DNA of 64,000 nucleotides from Rhodanobacter fulvus Jip2 (GCF_000264315.1 NZ_AJXU01000080.1:1-64000), one strand, 5' to 3'; positions 46,801-57,330 are shown, counted from the first letter of the stretch. Program-made: numbers and translations. Notes: generated from the letters alone by a model not told the origin.

Positions 46801-47003
46801 CGGTGCTGATGACCGCCAGCGTGGCGATCCTGGGGCTGGTGCCGATGCTGCTGTCCAGTGGCGTGGGTGCGGAAACCCAGCGCCCGCTGGCCACCGTGGT
46901 GGTCGGTGGCCTGATCACCTCGACCATGCTGACCCTGATCCTGCTGCCGGTGCTGTACGACTGGATCGAGGAGCGTGCGGCACGTCGGCACGAAGGTGGA
47001 TGA
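43893..47003 (+). CDS. czcA: CzcA-type heavy-metal RND efflux pump
   Basis: 1036 residues, twelve membrane helices, two large periplasmic loops. The first helix is followed by LPIDAFPDVTPVQVNVYTEA, the heavy-metal RND start. Helix 4 carries VDGAVVMVENAYR with the proton-relay Asp and Glu. RPVLMTASVAILGLVPML is the helix 11 signature. The HME class exports Zn, Co, Cd or Cu/Ag; the helix-4 pattern favours divalent ions (Czc) over Cu(I) (Cus), though not decisively. It overlaps czcB by one base. No local two-component regulator is present. Confidence 0.93.
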   Translation: MLERLVALSLRYKVLVLIVFAVIGFLGFQAVRQLPIDAFPDVTPVQVNVYTEAAGLAAEDVELLLTTPVESALAGLPKVEEIRSVSLFGLSYVSVNFDDSMDVYFARQLVNERLQQVGDRLPAGYGKPEMGPNVSGLGQVFWYTVERADDTRTDAPSDMDLRTLQDWNIRLILRTAPGVDDVTSWGGQEKQYQVRVNPMKLIAHQLGFKEVIEALQANNAQVGGNFIDVGREQYLVRGLGLIRNAKDLGNIVLKTDDGTPVYVRDVATIVEAGAPRTGAVTRDGKEVVLGMALARIGENAKSVVEAVKAKLDTVKSSLPPGVVVKPVYERTELVNASVGTAVRALVEGSILVALVLFLFLGELRSALVVVVALPLAMLIAFICMNQAGLSANLMSLAGLAIGIGMMVDGAVVMVENAYRIMAERKALGGPVDRTAAVLEAAREVAHPIAFAILIIIVVFLPLFSLQGLEGKMFKPMAFNISFAMAGSLVLALTLIPVLSALVLKPKEEKDTRLVAFLKRHYATVLTWSLAHRKRVLGIAVGLLLGSLALFPFLGKEFMPNLKEGAIMWRVTSIPSASLDESIDISHQVSALIKQKFPEVETTLAMIGRAEKGETADVNYMEVYTPLKPKSEWRKGATLESLEEDMQKVLTDALPTAVVSYTQPIQMRIEELISGVRATLALKIYGDDLGELDRLSARIKNVLAGVPGVADLALEANLGKPQIRIQVDRDALARYGLNADDVLAVVKNGIGGEPVTTLLDGVKRFDIAVRLDDADKADLSAIRRIPIRTSSGALVQLAQVAVVDEAEGYAFIRREQLQRYAVIQMDVRGRDIDGFVNEANAAIAQQVTLPTGYYREWGGAFENQQRALKRLSLIVPATIFFIFVLLYTAFNSVKHAALILANVPFATIGGLLGLALTGQYLSVPSAIGFIAVFGVAMLNGIVLVSFLNEQRGKGLAVRDAVIRGTALRLRPVLMTASVAILGLVPMLLSSGVGAETQRPLATVVVGGLITSTMLTLILLPVLYDWIEERAARRHEGG

Positions 47004-47010
47004 CCGTGGC

Positions 47011-47045
47011 GGATGGCGACATGGCGCGCGGCCATGTCGCCATCC
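47011..47045. terminator. Bidirectional hairpin between czcA and amt
   Basis: A perfect 15-bp stem, GGATGGCGACATGGC (47011-47025) with GCCATGTCGCCATCC (47031-47045), loop GCGCG. It lies between two converging genes. No T-run follows, so it may act with Rho or as an mRNA end stabiliser. Confidence 0.7.
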
Positions 47046-47054
47046 ACCGTCCAC

Positions 47055-48365
47055 TCAGGAGAGGTTGTAGGCACGCTCCTCGTGCAGCGCCAGATCCAGG
47101 CCGATCTGCTCCTGTTCGTCGTCCACGCGCAGGCCGATGGTCCAGTCGATCAGCTTCAGCACCAGCAACGTCAGCACGCCACTCCACACGATGGTGAAGC
47201 CCACGCCCTTGCACTGGATCCACAGCTGCGCCCAGGGATGCTCGACGCTGCCGAAGCCGCCCAGCGCCGCGGCCGCGAACGGGCCGGTGAGCAGGGCGCC
47301 CACGATGCCGGCGACGGCATGCACACCGAACACGTCCAGGCTGTCGTCGTAGCCGAAGTAATGCTTCAGCCGGGTGGCGCAGAAGAAGCAGATCATGCCC
47401 GCCACGGCGCCCAGCACCAGCGCGCCGCCGGGGCCGATGGTGCCGGCGGCGGGGGTGATCGCCACCAGACCGGCCACCGCGCCCGAGGCAATGCCCAGCA
47501 CGCTGGCGCGGCGGTGGATGATCCACTCCACACCCATCCAGCCCAGCGCCGCGGCGGCGGTGGCGATCTGTGTCACCAGCATCGCCATGCCGGCGGTGCC
47601 GTTGGCCGCTACCGCCGATCCGGCATTGAAGCCGAACCAGCCCAACCACAGCATGCTGGCGCCGATCAGCGTGTAGCCGAGGTTGTGCGGCGGCATCGCG
47701 GTGTGCGGATAACCGCGCCGCTTGCCCAGCACCAGGCAGGCCACCAGGCCGGCGATGCCCGCGTTGATGTGCACCACCGTGCCGCCGGCGAAGTCCAGCA
47801 CGCCGATGTCGCCCAGGAACGAGCCGGGGCCGCCCCACACCATGTGCGCCATCGGCAGGTAGACCAGCGTGAACCAGCCGGCGGTGAACAACATCAGCGC
47901 CGAGAACTTCATGCGCTCGGCCACCGCGCCCACGATCAGCGCCGGCGTGATGATGGCGAAGGTGAGCTGGAACATCGCGAACACGCTTTCCGGCACATGG
48001 GCGTACAGGCTGGCTGGCGTCATCCCCGCGAACATCGCACGATCCAGGCCGCCGATGAACGAGTGCAGGTTGGTGACCCCCGCCTGCATGCCCTCGGTGC
48101 TGAAGGCCATGCTGTAGCCGTACAACAGCCACAACACGCTGACCAGCGCGGTGATGGCGAAACACTGCATCAATACCGACAACAGGTTCTTGGCCCGCAC
48201 CATGCCGCCGTAGAACAGCGCCAGCCCCGGTATCGTCATCAGCAACACCAGCATGGTGGCCGTCAGCATCCATGCCGTGTCGCCGCTGTCCGGCGCGACC
48301 GGTGCCTGCGCCATCGCCGGCAATGCCAGCAGGCTGCCGCCAATCACGAGCCCGCCTCGTACCAT
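47055..48365 (-). CDS. amtB: Ammonium transporter of the Amt/AmtB family
   Basis: About 436 residues. A cleaved signal peptide (MVRGGLVIGGSLLALPAMA) is followed by eleven membrane helices. Hallmarks are DTAWMLTATMLVLLMTIPGLALFYGG, DFAGGTVVHINAG, WFGFNAGS and YDDSLDVFGVHAVAGIVG with the pore His. An in-frame ATG at 48419 overlaps the glnK end, but the residues it would add come from heptamer repeats, so 48365 is the likelier start; neither has a strong ribosome site. It forms a unit with glnK, whose product plugs the pore when nitrogen is plentiful. Confidence 0.92.
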   Translation of the reverse strand: MVRGGLVIGGSLLALPAMAQAPVAPDSGDTAWMLTATMLVLLMTIPGLALFYGGMVRAKNLLSVLMQCFAITALVSVLWLLYGYSMAFSTEGMQAGVTNLHSFIGGLDRAMFAGMTPASLYAHVPESVFAMFQLTFAIITPALIVGAVAERMKFSALMLFTAGWFTLVYLPMAHMVWGGPGSFLGDIGVLDFAGGTVVHINAGIAGLVACLVLGKRRGYPHTAMPPHNLGYTLIGASMLWLGWFGFNAGSAVAANGTAGMAMLVTQIATAAAALGWMGVEWIIHRRASVLGIASGAVAGLVAITPAAGTIGPGGALVLGAVAGMICFFCATRLKHYFGYDDSLDVFGVHAVAGIVGALLTGPFAAAALGGFGSVEHPWAQLWIQCKGVGFTIVWSGVLTLLVLKLIDWTIGLRVDDEQEQIGLDLALHEERAYNLS

Positions 48366-48376
48366 CAGGCGGCGAC

Positions 48377-48407
48377 CGAATCCCCAATCCCTAATCCCGA
48401 ATCCCGT
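48377..48407. repeat. GGGATTC heptamer run between glnK and amtB
   Basis: Four imperfect heptamers (GAATCCC, CAATCCC, TAATCCC, GAATCCC on the plus strand) fill the short glnK-amtB gap. The same unit occurs at 21484 and 26630. If the upstream amtB start were used it would be read as GFGIRDWGFG. Confidence 0.75.
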
Positions 48408-48408
48408 T

Positions 48409-48952
<544 letters not shown>

Positions 48953-48977
48953 CCCGATTCAATCCGGCCCGGTTCCC

Positions 48978-49450
48978 ATGCTCCGCGTCAGCCGTTTGAC
49001 CGATTACGCCACGGTGGTGATGGCTTTCATCGCCACCCATCCCGACCACGTGCACAGCGCCGTGCAGATCGCCGAGGAAACGCGGCTGGAGCTGCCTACG
49101 GTGAGCAAGCTGCTGAAGACGCTGGGCCACGCGTCGCTGGTGGAATCGTTCCGCGGCGTCAACGGCGGCTACCGGCTGGCGCGCCCGGCCACCGAGATAT
49201 CGCTGGCCGAAATCGTCGAGGCGCTGGAAGGCCCGCTGGGCATGACCGAATGCAGCATCGCCGAAGGCCAGTGCGACCGCGAGGCGCAATGCGGCGTGCG
49301 CGGCAGCTGGCAACAGATCAACAACGTGCTGGACATCGCGCTGCGCGCGGTAAGCCTGGCCGACATGATGAAACCGCCGCCGCCGAAACGTCGCATCGCC
49401 ATGCAGGTGATCGAGAGCGCGCCCATCCCCGCCGGCGCGGCCACCACGGA

Positions 49451-49454
<4 letters not shown>
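48978..49454 (+). CDS. sufR: Rrf2-family regulator of the SUF operon
   Basis: 158 residues. The winged helix begins [19 protein letters not shown] and has [21 protein letters not shown] and [11 protein letters not shown], all typical of Rrf2. The Fe-S-binding cysteines are [14 protein letters not shown] (C-x7-C-x5-C spacing class). It stands first in the suf operon, the usual position of the SUF-system regulator in Xanthomonadales, and should repress sufBCDS when its cluster is intact. Its stop overlaps the sufB start. Confidence 0.9.
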
Positions 49455-50929
<1,475 letters not shown>

Positions 50930-50936
50930 AGAATTC

Positions 50937-51053
50937 CCTTCTCCCTCCGGGAGAAGGTGCCCGAAGGGCGGATGAGGGTACGGGCTTGCACGGAAGTTTG
51001 CGCAAGCCCCGAACCCTCTCCCCACCCCCTCTCCCAGCGGGAGAGGGGCTAAA
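50937..51053. repeat. Palindromic repeats between sufB and sufC
   Basis: Two hairpin units: CCTTCTCCCTCCGGGAGAAGG near 50938 (21 bases, split here as CCTTCTCCCT and GGGAGAAGG), and CCCCTCTCCC with GGGAGAGGGG near 51030. They belong to the CTCTCCCC family. Both would be in the suf transcript. Confidence 0.78.
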
Positions 51054-51069
51054 GAAACCAGGAACAACC

Positions 51070-51834
51070 ATGCTGAAAATCGAAAACCTCCACGCCCGCG
51101 TCGAAGGCAAGGAAATCCTCAAAGGCCTCAGCCTCGAAGTGAACGCGGGTGAAGTACACGCGATCATGGGCCCCAACGGCGCCGGCAAATCCACCCTCGG
51201 CAACGTGCTGAGTGGCCGCGATGGCTATGAAGTGACGGCCGGCACGGTCTCCTACAACGGCATCGACCTGCTCACGATGGTGCCGGAAGCGCGCGCGGCC
51301 GCCGGTGTGTTCCTGGCATTCCAGTACCCGGTGGAAATTCCCGGCGTCAACAACACCTATTTCCTGCGCGCCGCGTTGAACGCACAGCGCAAGGCGCGCG
51401 GCGAGAAGGAGCTCGATTCGATGCAGTTCCTGAAGCTGGTGCGCGAGAAGCTGAAGGTGATGCAGATCTCCGACGAGCTGCTGCATCGCGCCGTCAACGA
51501 GGGCTTCTCCGGCGGTGAAAAGAAGCGCAACGAGATCTTCCAGATGGCCGTGCTGGAGCCGCAGCTGGCGATCCTGGACGAGACCGACTCGGGCCTGGAC
51601 ATCGACGCGCTGAAACACGTGGCCGACGGCGTCAACGCGCTGCGCTCGCCCGATCGCGCGTTCCTGATGATCACCCACTACCAGCGCCTGCTCGACTACG
51701 TGGTGCCCGACGTGGTGCACGTGCTGGCTGGCGGCCGCATCGTGGAAACCGGCGACAAGTCGCTGGCGCTGGAGCTGGAAGCGCACGGCTACGCCGGCAT
51801 CGCCGAGCGCCAGCCTGCGGGAGCCTCGGCATGA
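51070..51834 (+). CDS. sufC: Fe-S assembly ATPase SufC
   Basis: 254 residues of the ABC ATPase fold. Walker A GPNGAGKS is at 34-41. The SufC-type Q-loop FLAFQYPVEIPGV, signature NEGFSGGEKKRNEI and Walker B AILDETDSGLD with D-loop follow, then the switch His in ITHYQRLL. It powers the SufBCD scaffold. AGGAA precedes the ATG. It overlaps sufD by four bases. Confidence 0.96.
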   Translation: MLKIENLHARVEGKEILKGLSLEVNAGEVHAIMGPNGAGKSTLGNVLSGRDGYEVTAGTVSYNGIDLLTMVPEARAAAGVFLAFQYPVEIPGVNNTYFLRAALNAQRKARGEKELDSMQFLKLVREKLKVMQISDELLHRAVNEGFSGGEKKRNEIFQMAVLEPQLAILDETDSGLDIDALKHVADGVNALRSPDRAFLMITHYQRLLDYVVPDVVHVLAGGRIVETGDKSLALELEAHGYAGIAERQPAGASA

Positions 51835-53135
51835 GCGAGCCGGCACTGCTGCCGCTGGTCGCCTCGCTGGTCGACGCGCCGCTGCCCGTCAGCGGCATCG
51901 CCTGGCTGGATGCGATGCGGCGCGACAACCACGAGATCTTCGTCGCCGGCGGCTTGCCGCTGGCGCGGGTGGAAGCGTGGAAATACACCGCCCTGCGCGG
52001 CCTGGCGCGACGGCCATTCGTCGATGGCGACGAGGCTGCATTGACGCGCGCGGTCGATCCTTCGGCGCTGGCGTTGCCCGGTGTCGATGGGGCGCGGCTG
52101 GTGTTCGTCAATGGCGCGTTTCGTGCCGACCTGTCCGCCCTGGATGCCTTGCCGGCCGGCCTCACGTTGCAACCGCTGTCGCAGGCGTTGCATGCCGATC
52201 CGGACCCGTTGCGTTTCGTGCTGTCGCGTCGGCATTACGAAGCCGACGAGGCGTTCACCCAGATCAACGCGGCCCATGCCCGCGACGGCGCCGTGCTGAG
52301 GGTGGCCGACGGCGTGAAGATCGACGCGCCGTTGCATCTGGTCTTCCTGGGCGCGCCCGCCGAGGGCGACCTGGCCTGGCACCTGCGCAACGTGATCGAA
52401 CTGGGCGAGGGCGCCACGCTGACACTGGTCGAGCATCATCTGGCCAGCGGCGAGCAAGCGCATCTTTCCACCGTGGTGGGCGACATCGAATTGCGCGAAG
52501 GCGCGCACCTGCATCACACCGTGCTGCAGCAGGCCGCCAGCGGCGCCAGCCTGATCCGCCGCACCAGCTTGCGCCTGCACGCACGCGCCCACGCCACGCT
52601 GCATCTGGCCGAACTGGGTGGCGCGCTGGTGCGGCACGACCTGCGTGCGGAACTGATCGGCGATGGCGCGCAACTGGAAACCCGCGGCGTGTTCATGCCG
52701 CACGGCCGCCAGCATGTGGACACGCAACTGGCGATCCGCCACCAGGCGCTGAACACCGCCTCCAGCTCGACCTGGCGCGGCGTGGCCAGCGATCGCGCCC
52801 GCGGTGTGTTCCGCGGCGCCATTGTGGTGGCGCCGGGCGCCGACGGCAGCGACGCCAACCTCAGCAACAAGAACCTGCTGCTGTCCGGCAGCGCCGAGAT
52901 CGACACCAAACCCGAGCTCGAGATCTACGCCGACGAGGTGAAGGCCGCGCACGGCGCCACCGTCGGCCAGCTCGACGAGCGTTCGCTGTTCTACCTGCGT
53001 TCGCGCGGCATTCCGCTGGCCGAGGCACGCGCGCTGCTGACCGCCGCCTTCTGCCGCGCGGTGCTGGACGATCTGCCGAATGAGGCGTTGCGCGAGCATC
53101 TTTCGTCGCTGCTGATCGACCAGCTCCCTGCTTGA
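51831..53135 (+). CDS. sufD: Fe-S assembly protein SufD
   Basis: 434 residues, a SufB paralogue. The N-terminal helical part has the typical RVEAWKYTALRGLA. The right-handed beta-helix region is followed by the family core GVFRGAIVVAPGADGSDANLSNKNLLLS, AEIDTKPELEIYADEVKAAHGATVG, and the end FYLRSRGIPLAEARALLTAAFC. The conserved His near the core (KAAHGAT) is present. It is translated with sufC through an ATGA overlap. Confidence 0.94.
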   Translation: MSEPALLPLVASLVDAPLPVSGIAWLDAMRRDNHEIFVAGGLPLARVEAWKYTALRGLARRPFVDGDEAALTRAVDPSALALPGVDGARLVFVNGAFRADLSALDALPAGLTLQPLSQALHADPDPLRFVLSRRHYEADEAFTQINAAHARDGAVLRVADGVKIDAPLHLVFLGAPAEGDLAWHLRNVIELGEGATLTLVEHHLASGEQAHLSTVVGDIELREGAHLHHTVLQQAASGASLIRRTSLRLHARAHATLHLAELGGALVRHDLRAELIGDGAQLETRGVFMPHGRQHVDTQLAIRHQALNTASSSTWRGVASDRARGVFRGAIVVAPGADGSDANLSNKNLLLSGSAEIDTKPELEIYADEVKAAHGATVGQLDERSLFYLRSRGIPLAEARALLTAAFCRAVLDDLPNEALREHLSSLLIDQLPA

Positions 53136-53144
53136 CGCTTTTAT

Positions 53145-53255
53145 CTCCTCCCCCTGCTTTGCAGGGGGAGGCTGGGAGGGGGTAACGCTTTTGATCTGAA
53201 GATCAAGATCAAGAGCAACCCCTCCCCAACCCTCCCCTGCAAAGCAGGGGAGGGA
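53145..53255. repeat. Nested palindromes between sufD and sufS
   Basis: CTCCCCCTGCTTTGCAGGGG at the left and CTCCCCTGCAAAGCAGGGGA at the right are each hairpins and can also pair with each other. Between them is the AT-richer palindrome GATCTGAAGATC and tandem AAGATC units. It fills most of the sufD-sufS gap. Confidence 0.82.
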
Positions 53256-53277
53256 GCCACTCACGGAAACATCGAAG

Positions 53278-54522
53278 ATGAACGCACAACCCACGCCCCC
53301 CACCGTCTTCGACGTCCAGCGCGTCCGCGCGGATTTCCCGCTGCTGACGCGCAGCGTGCACGGCAAGCCGCTGGTGTATTTCGACAACGCCAACACCAGC
53401 CAGAAACCGGCGTCGGTGATCGAGGCGATGGACGAACACTACCGCCGCCACAACGCGAACGTGGCGCGCGCCGTGCACCAACTGGGCGAGGAATCCACCG
53501 CGGCTTACGAGGGTGCCCGCGACAAGCTGGCGCGCTTCATCAATGCGCCGTCGCGCGATGAGCTGATCCTCACCTCCGGCACCACCCAGTCGATCAACCT
53601 GGTCGCCTACAGCTACGCATTGCCGGGGCTGAAGAGCGGCGACACCATCCTCACCACGGTGATGGAGCACCATGCCAACATCGTGCCGTGGCAGTTGGTG
53701 GCCGCGCGCAGCGGCGCCACGGTGAAGGCCGCGCCCATCGACGAGCGCGGCGAACTGGACGTGGAGCAATACATCGCGATGCTCACGCCGGAGGTGAAGC
53801 TGGCCTGCGTGGCCCACGTCTCCAACGTGCTGGGCACGGTGAACCCCGTACGCGAGATCGCCCGCGAATGCCGCAAGCGCGGCATCCCCCTGCTAGTGGA
53901 TGGCTCGCAGGCGGTACCGCACCGGCCGGTGGACGTGCAGGCGCTGGGCTGCGATTTCTACGCCGTCACCGGGCACAAGATGCTGGGCCCCACCGGCACC
54001 GGCGCGCTGTGGGCGAAGCGCGAACACCTGGAGGCGATGCCACCGTTCTTCGGCGGCGGCGACATGATCCGCGAAGTGCGCTTCAACGGCACCACCTTCG
54101 CCGACGTGCCGCACAAATTCGAGGCCGGCACGCCGAATATCGCCGGCTTCGTGGGCCTGAGTGCGGCCATCGATTATTACGATTCGCTGGGTTTCGAGGC
54201 GATCCACACGTGGGAGCAGCAACTGCTGGCCTACGCCACCGAACGCCTGCGCGAAGTGCCCGGCCTGCGCATCTTCGGCGAAGCGGCGCAAAAGGAGCCG
54301 GTGATCTCGTTCCTGCTGGAAGGCGCCCAAGCCAGCGACATGGCCACGCTGCTGGATCTGCAAGGCGTCGCCGTGCGCTCGGGCCACCATTGCGCGCATC
54401 CGCTGATGCAGTTCTACGGCGTGCCCGCCACGCTGCGCGCCTCGCTGGCGTTCTACAACACGCGCGAGGAAATCGACGCGTTCGTGGTGGCCTTGCTGAA
54501 GGTGCGCAAGCTGCTGATGTGA
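53278..54522 (+). CDS. sufS: Cysteine desulfurase SufS
   Basis: 414 residues, a group II cysteine desulfurase. The PLP lysine is K234 in AVTGHKMLGPTG. The catalytic Cys is C372 in RSGHHCAHPLM. NTSQKPASVIEAMDEHYRRHNANVARAVH is the usual N-terminal region, seen in parts. It frees sulfur from cysteine for SufBCD and normally needs SufE or SufU to relay it; neither gene lies in the window, nor does sufA. Confidence 0.95.
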   Translation: MNAQPTPPTVFDVQRVRADFPLLTRSVHGKPLVYFDNANTSQKPASVIEAMDEHYRRHNANVARAVHQLGEESTAAYEGARDKLARFINAPSRDELILTSGTTQSINLVAYSYALPGLKSGDTILTTVMEHHANIVPWQLVAARSGATVKAAPIDERGELDVEQYIAMLTPEVKLACVAHVSNVLGTVNPVREIARECRKRGIPLLVDGSQAVPHRPVDVQALGCDFYAVTGHKMLGPTGTGALWAKREHLEAMPPFFGGGDMIREVRFNGTTFADVPHKFEAGTPNIAGFVGLSAAIDYYDSLGFEAIHTWEQQLLAYATERLREVPGLRIFGEAAQKEPVISFLLEGAQASDMATLLDLQGVAVRSGHHCAHPLMQFYGVPATLRASLAFYNTREEIDAFVVALLKVRKLLM

Positions 54523-54558
54523 CCGCGGCGCAGACCGCGTTTTTCCAAAGGCGAATCC

Positions 54559-55956
54559 ATGCATCCCACGCTGAGCGGCGACCTGGCCGACTTCGACGCC
54601 ATCCTCGATCGTGCTCGCGAGATGGCCGGCACTTATCTGCACGAATTGCCGCAACGTCCGGCCGCCGCCAACCTGCCGGTCGGTCTGTCATTGCGCACGT
54701 CGTTGCCGGCACGCGGCCTTGGCGCGCACGCCGCACTGCAGCGTTTCGAGCAGGACTGGCTGCCGTTGATGTCCGGCAGCCCGGGGCCGCGTTATTTCGG
54801 TTTCGTGGTTGGCGGCGCCACGCCCGCCGCGCTGGCGGCCGACTGGCTGGTGAGCAGCTACGACCAGAACGCCCAGCGCAACGGCGACACCGGCGCGGCG
54901 GCGATCGAGGCGCAGGCGGTGGACCTGCTGCGCCAGTTGCTGCATTGGCCGCAACACTGGACGGGCCTGTGCGTCACCGGCGCCACCATGGCCAACTATG
55001 TGGGCATGGCGTTGGCGCGACAGTGGTACGGAAAACAGCACGGCCGCGACGTCGCCGTCGACGGTGTGTGGGGCCTGCCGCCGATGACGGTGTTCGCCGG
55101 CGCGAGCCATTCGAGTACATCGAAGGCGCTGAGCATGGCCGGCATCGGTCACGGGCAATTGCATGCGCTGCCCTTGCTGCCGGGGCGCGAGGCGCTGGAC
55201 GTGGCGGCACTCGAACGCGCGCTGGTGGCGCACGGCGGCGCGCCATGCACGGTGGTGGCCAGCGCCGGCACGGTGAATACAGTGGATTTCGACGACCTCG
55301 CGGCCATCGCCGCGTTGAAGGCGCGCCACCCGTTCTGGCTGCACGTGGACGCTGCATTCGGCGGTATCGCCGCGGCTTCCGACAAGTATCGAGGGCTGCT
55401 GGAAGGCATCGAGGTCGCCGATTCGGTGACCGTGGATGCGCACAAGTGGCTCAACGTGCCCTACGACTGCGCGCTGACCTATACCGCGCACCTGCCGCTG
55501 CAACTGGAAGTCTTCCAGAACCGCTCGGCCTACCTGCCGGCACCGCTGGCGGTGGAGGACAACTACCTGCACCTGGCGCCGGAGAACTCCCGCCGCTTCC
55601 GTGCGCTGCCACTGTGGATGACCCTGCTGGCCTATGGTCGCGAGGGCCATGCGGAGCTGGTCGAACGCAATTGCGCGTCGGCGCAACGACTGGGTGAATT
55701 GCTGGGGGGCGATCCGCTGTTCCGGCTGGTCGCGCCGGTGCGGCTCAACGTGGTGTGTTTCACGCTGGCCAACGGCGATGCGGCAGGCTTGCAGCGGCTG
55801 CACAAGGCCTTGCATGAGGACGGCACCGCGTACCTGTCGCCATCGACGCTGGACGGACGGCCGATGCTGCGCGCGGCGTTGTGCAACTGGCGCACCACCG
55901 ATGCCGATGTCGAGCAGACGTATGCGGCGCTGAAACGGCTGGCGACGGCTGGCTGA
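54559..55956 (+). CDS. PLP-dependent group II decarboxylase-like protein
   Basis: 465 residues of fold-type I. The PLP lysine motif is SVTVDAHKWLNVPYDC (K296), typical of glutamate, DOPA and tyrosine decarboxylases. HVDAAFGG supplies the cofactor-binding Asp. GSPGPRYFGFVVGG and ICVTGATMANYVGMALAR-type CVTGATMANYVGMALARQW are the substrate-domain landmarks. The substrate is not clear; an aromatic amino acid, glutamate or aspartate are possible. It begins 36 bases after sufS on the same strand and may be co-transcribed, with no obvious link to Fe-S assembly. Confidence 0.85.
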   Translation: MHPTLSGDLADFDAILDRAREMAGTYLHELPQRPAAANLPVGLSLRTSLPARGLGAHAALQRFEQDWLPLMSGSPGPRYFGFVVGGATPAALAADWLVSSYDQNAQRNGDTGAAAIEAQAVDLLRQLLHWPQHWTGLCVTGATMANYVGMALARQWYGKQHGRDVAVDGVWGLPPMTVFAGASHSSTSKALSMAGIGHGQLHALPLLPGREALDVAALERALVAHGGAPCTVVASAGTVNTVDFDDLAAIAALKARHPFWLHVDAAFGGIAAASDKYRGLLEGIEVADSVTVDAHKWLNVPYDCALTYTAHLPLQLEVFQNRSAYLPAPLAVEDNYLHLAPENSRRFRALPLWMTLLAYGREGHAELVERNCASAQRLGELLGGDPLFRLVAPVRLNVVCFTLANGDAAGLQRLHKALHEDGTAYLSPSTLDGRPMLRAALCNWRTTDADVEQTYAALKRLATAG

Positions 55957-56024
55957 GCCAGGCGACCCGACATGCTCAAAAATTGCGGAGTTCGTGATGT
56001 CCAGCGGAGGTCTGCCGCAGCGGT

Positions 56025-56762
56025 TCATCCTTCGCCGTAACGTTTCTGGCATCGCTCGCAAAAGAAGCTGCGCCGATTGGTCTTGCCCAGATACGCGCGG
56101 GTCAACGGTATGTCGTGGCGCGGGCAGCATTTCCGGTTGTGCACCAACCAGTGCTTGCGCAGCACGTATGCTTTCTTCCACGCCAGAAATTCGAAGCTGT
56201 ATTCGCGCGCCTGCTTCACCAGTTCACCCAGCTTGCGCGGCGGCAGCGCGCCCACAGTGGACAGCGGGTGCACGCGGATGCGGTACAGCACTTCGTTCTT
56301 GATGATGTTGCCCACGCCGGCGAACACGTTCTGGTCCAGCAGCGCGTCGCACACCAGCGTGTCGGGCATCGCGCGCAGCTTGCGCCGGGCCAGCGCGGGA
56401 TCCCACGTATCCGACATCACGTCGCCGCGCCAGTCGTAGAGATCATCCAGATCGCCGTCCAGCAATCGCACCGAGCAGGTATAGAAATTCAGCTCGCCGT
56501 TGTCGAAGCCCAGGCTCAGCCGCGGCACCGCTTCCTTACGTTCGTTGATGCGGTAACTGCCAAACATCAGCAGGTGGATGCGGATAGCGACGTCGGGCAG
56601 CTCGATCAGCGTCTGCTTGCCGAAACTGCGCAGGCTTTCGACGCGCTTGCCTGGCAGGCGTGTCATGTCGATCTTCGCGTTGCCTTCGGCCCTGAGGATG
56701 CGCTGGCCGACGAAGCCGGCCGCTTCCTCGCGCAGGATGACGATGGAGGGACCTTCCGGCAT
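56025..56762 (-). CDS. nei: DNA glycosylase/AP lyase of the Nei (endonuclease VIII) family
   Basis: 245 residues. It begins MPEGPSIVI, giving the catalytic Pro 2 and Glu 3 after Met removal. GKQTLIELPD includes the beta-hairpin Lys (K49). The helix-two-turn-helix NVFAGVGNIIKNEVLYRIRVHP and the C-terminal zinc finger C...C with CERCQKRYG are intact. It removes oxidised pyrimidines in base-excision repair. An upstream in-frame ATG at 56840 is rejected because Pro 2/Glu 3 must be N-terminal. Confidence 0.92.
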   Translation of the reverse strand: MPEGPSIVILREEAAGFVGQRILRAEGNAKIDMTRLPGKRVESLRSFGKQTLIELPDVAIRIHLLMFGSYRINERKEAVPRLSLGFDNGELNFYTCSVRLLDGDLDDLYDWRGDVMSDTWDPALARRKLRAMPDTLVCDALLDQNVFAGVGNIIKNEVLYRIRVHPLSTVGALPPRKLGELVKQAREYSFEFLAWKKAYVLRKHWLVHNRKCCPRHDIPLTRAYLGKTNRRSFFCERCQKRYGEG

Positions 56763-56856
56763 GGGGGTTTCTGCGCAGCGACGACCGGTGGATTCTGTTC
56801 GGAGGGGTGCCGAGGGGGAGTGAAAACCTGTACGGCGCATCGCCCGTGGTTATCGC

Positions 56857-57330
56857 TCAGAAGGAAAGCGTCACGGTGATCGCATCGTTGTACACGCCGA
56901 TGTACGGGTTTTGTCCCGCGGGCACGCTGCCGTACACGGTCCGGTCCACCTCGATGCCGCTGTCGCCAACCGCCGTGCTGCCGCCGCTGCCATCGCCCCA
57001 GACCATGGTCCGCGTGGGGTCGGTGTAGAGGTTGTAGAAGAGCTGGTGCGCGCCGTTCTGCATGCTGCGTGCGGCGAAGGTGCCTGTCCCTGGACTCAGT
57101 GCGATGGTGAAACTGCTGCTGACATCGCAGGTCACGATGACGTGGCCGACGCTTTCCAGGTCCTGACTGCTCTGAAAATCGTAGTTGCCGAAATCCAGCG
57201 GCTGGACGCTGAGGTTGCAGATTGCCGCGTGAAGCGGTGCCACGGCCAGCATCCCCATGGCGCCCAGCAGGCATGCCAGTCGCTGGCGTGCAGGATGAAC
57301 GGCTATTGGCCCGAGGTATGGAGGGCTCAT
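56857..57330 (-). CDS. Spore-coat-U-domain fimbrial protein, probable tip adhesin
   Basis: 157 residues. A signal peptide (about 1-35, cleaved near PLHAA) is followed by ICNLSVQPLDFGNYD, the start of an SCPU domain with Cys paired to the later VTCDVS. ALSPGTGTFAARSM, LFYNLYTD and the C-terminal beta strand NDAITVTLSF complete it. SCPU proteins are the pilins of archaic chaperone-usher systems (Csu type). Its start overlaps the usher stop. Position last in the operon suggests the tip subunit, but a second pilin is possible. Confidence 0.85.
   Translation of the reverse strand: MSPPYLGPIAVHPARQRLACLLGAMGMLAVAPLHAAICNLSVQPLDFGNYDFQSSQDLESVGHVIVTCDVSSSFTIALSPGTGTFAARSMQNGAHQLFYNLYTDPTRTMVWGDGSGGSTAVGDSGIEVDRTVYGSVPAGQNPYIGVYNDAITVTLSF

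Noticed and set aside
44769-47054. A 761-codon minus-strand frame opposite czcA
   Set aside because: Antisense shadow of an unmistakable RND pump; no signature of its own.
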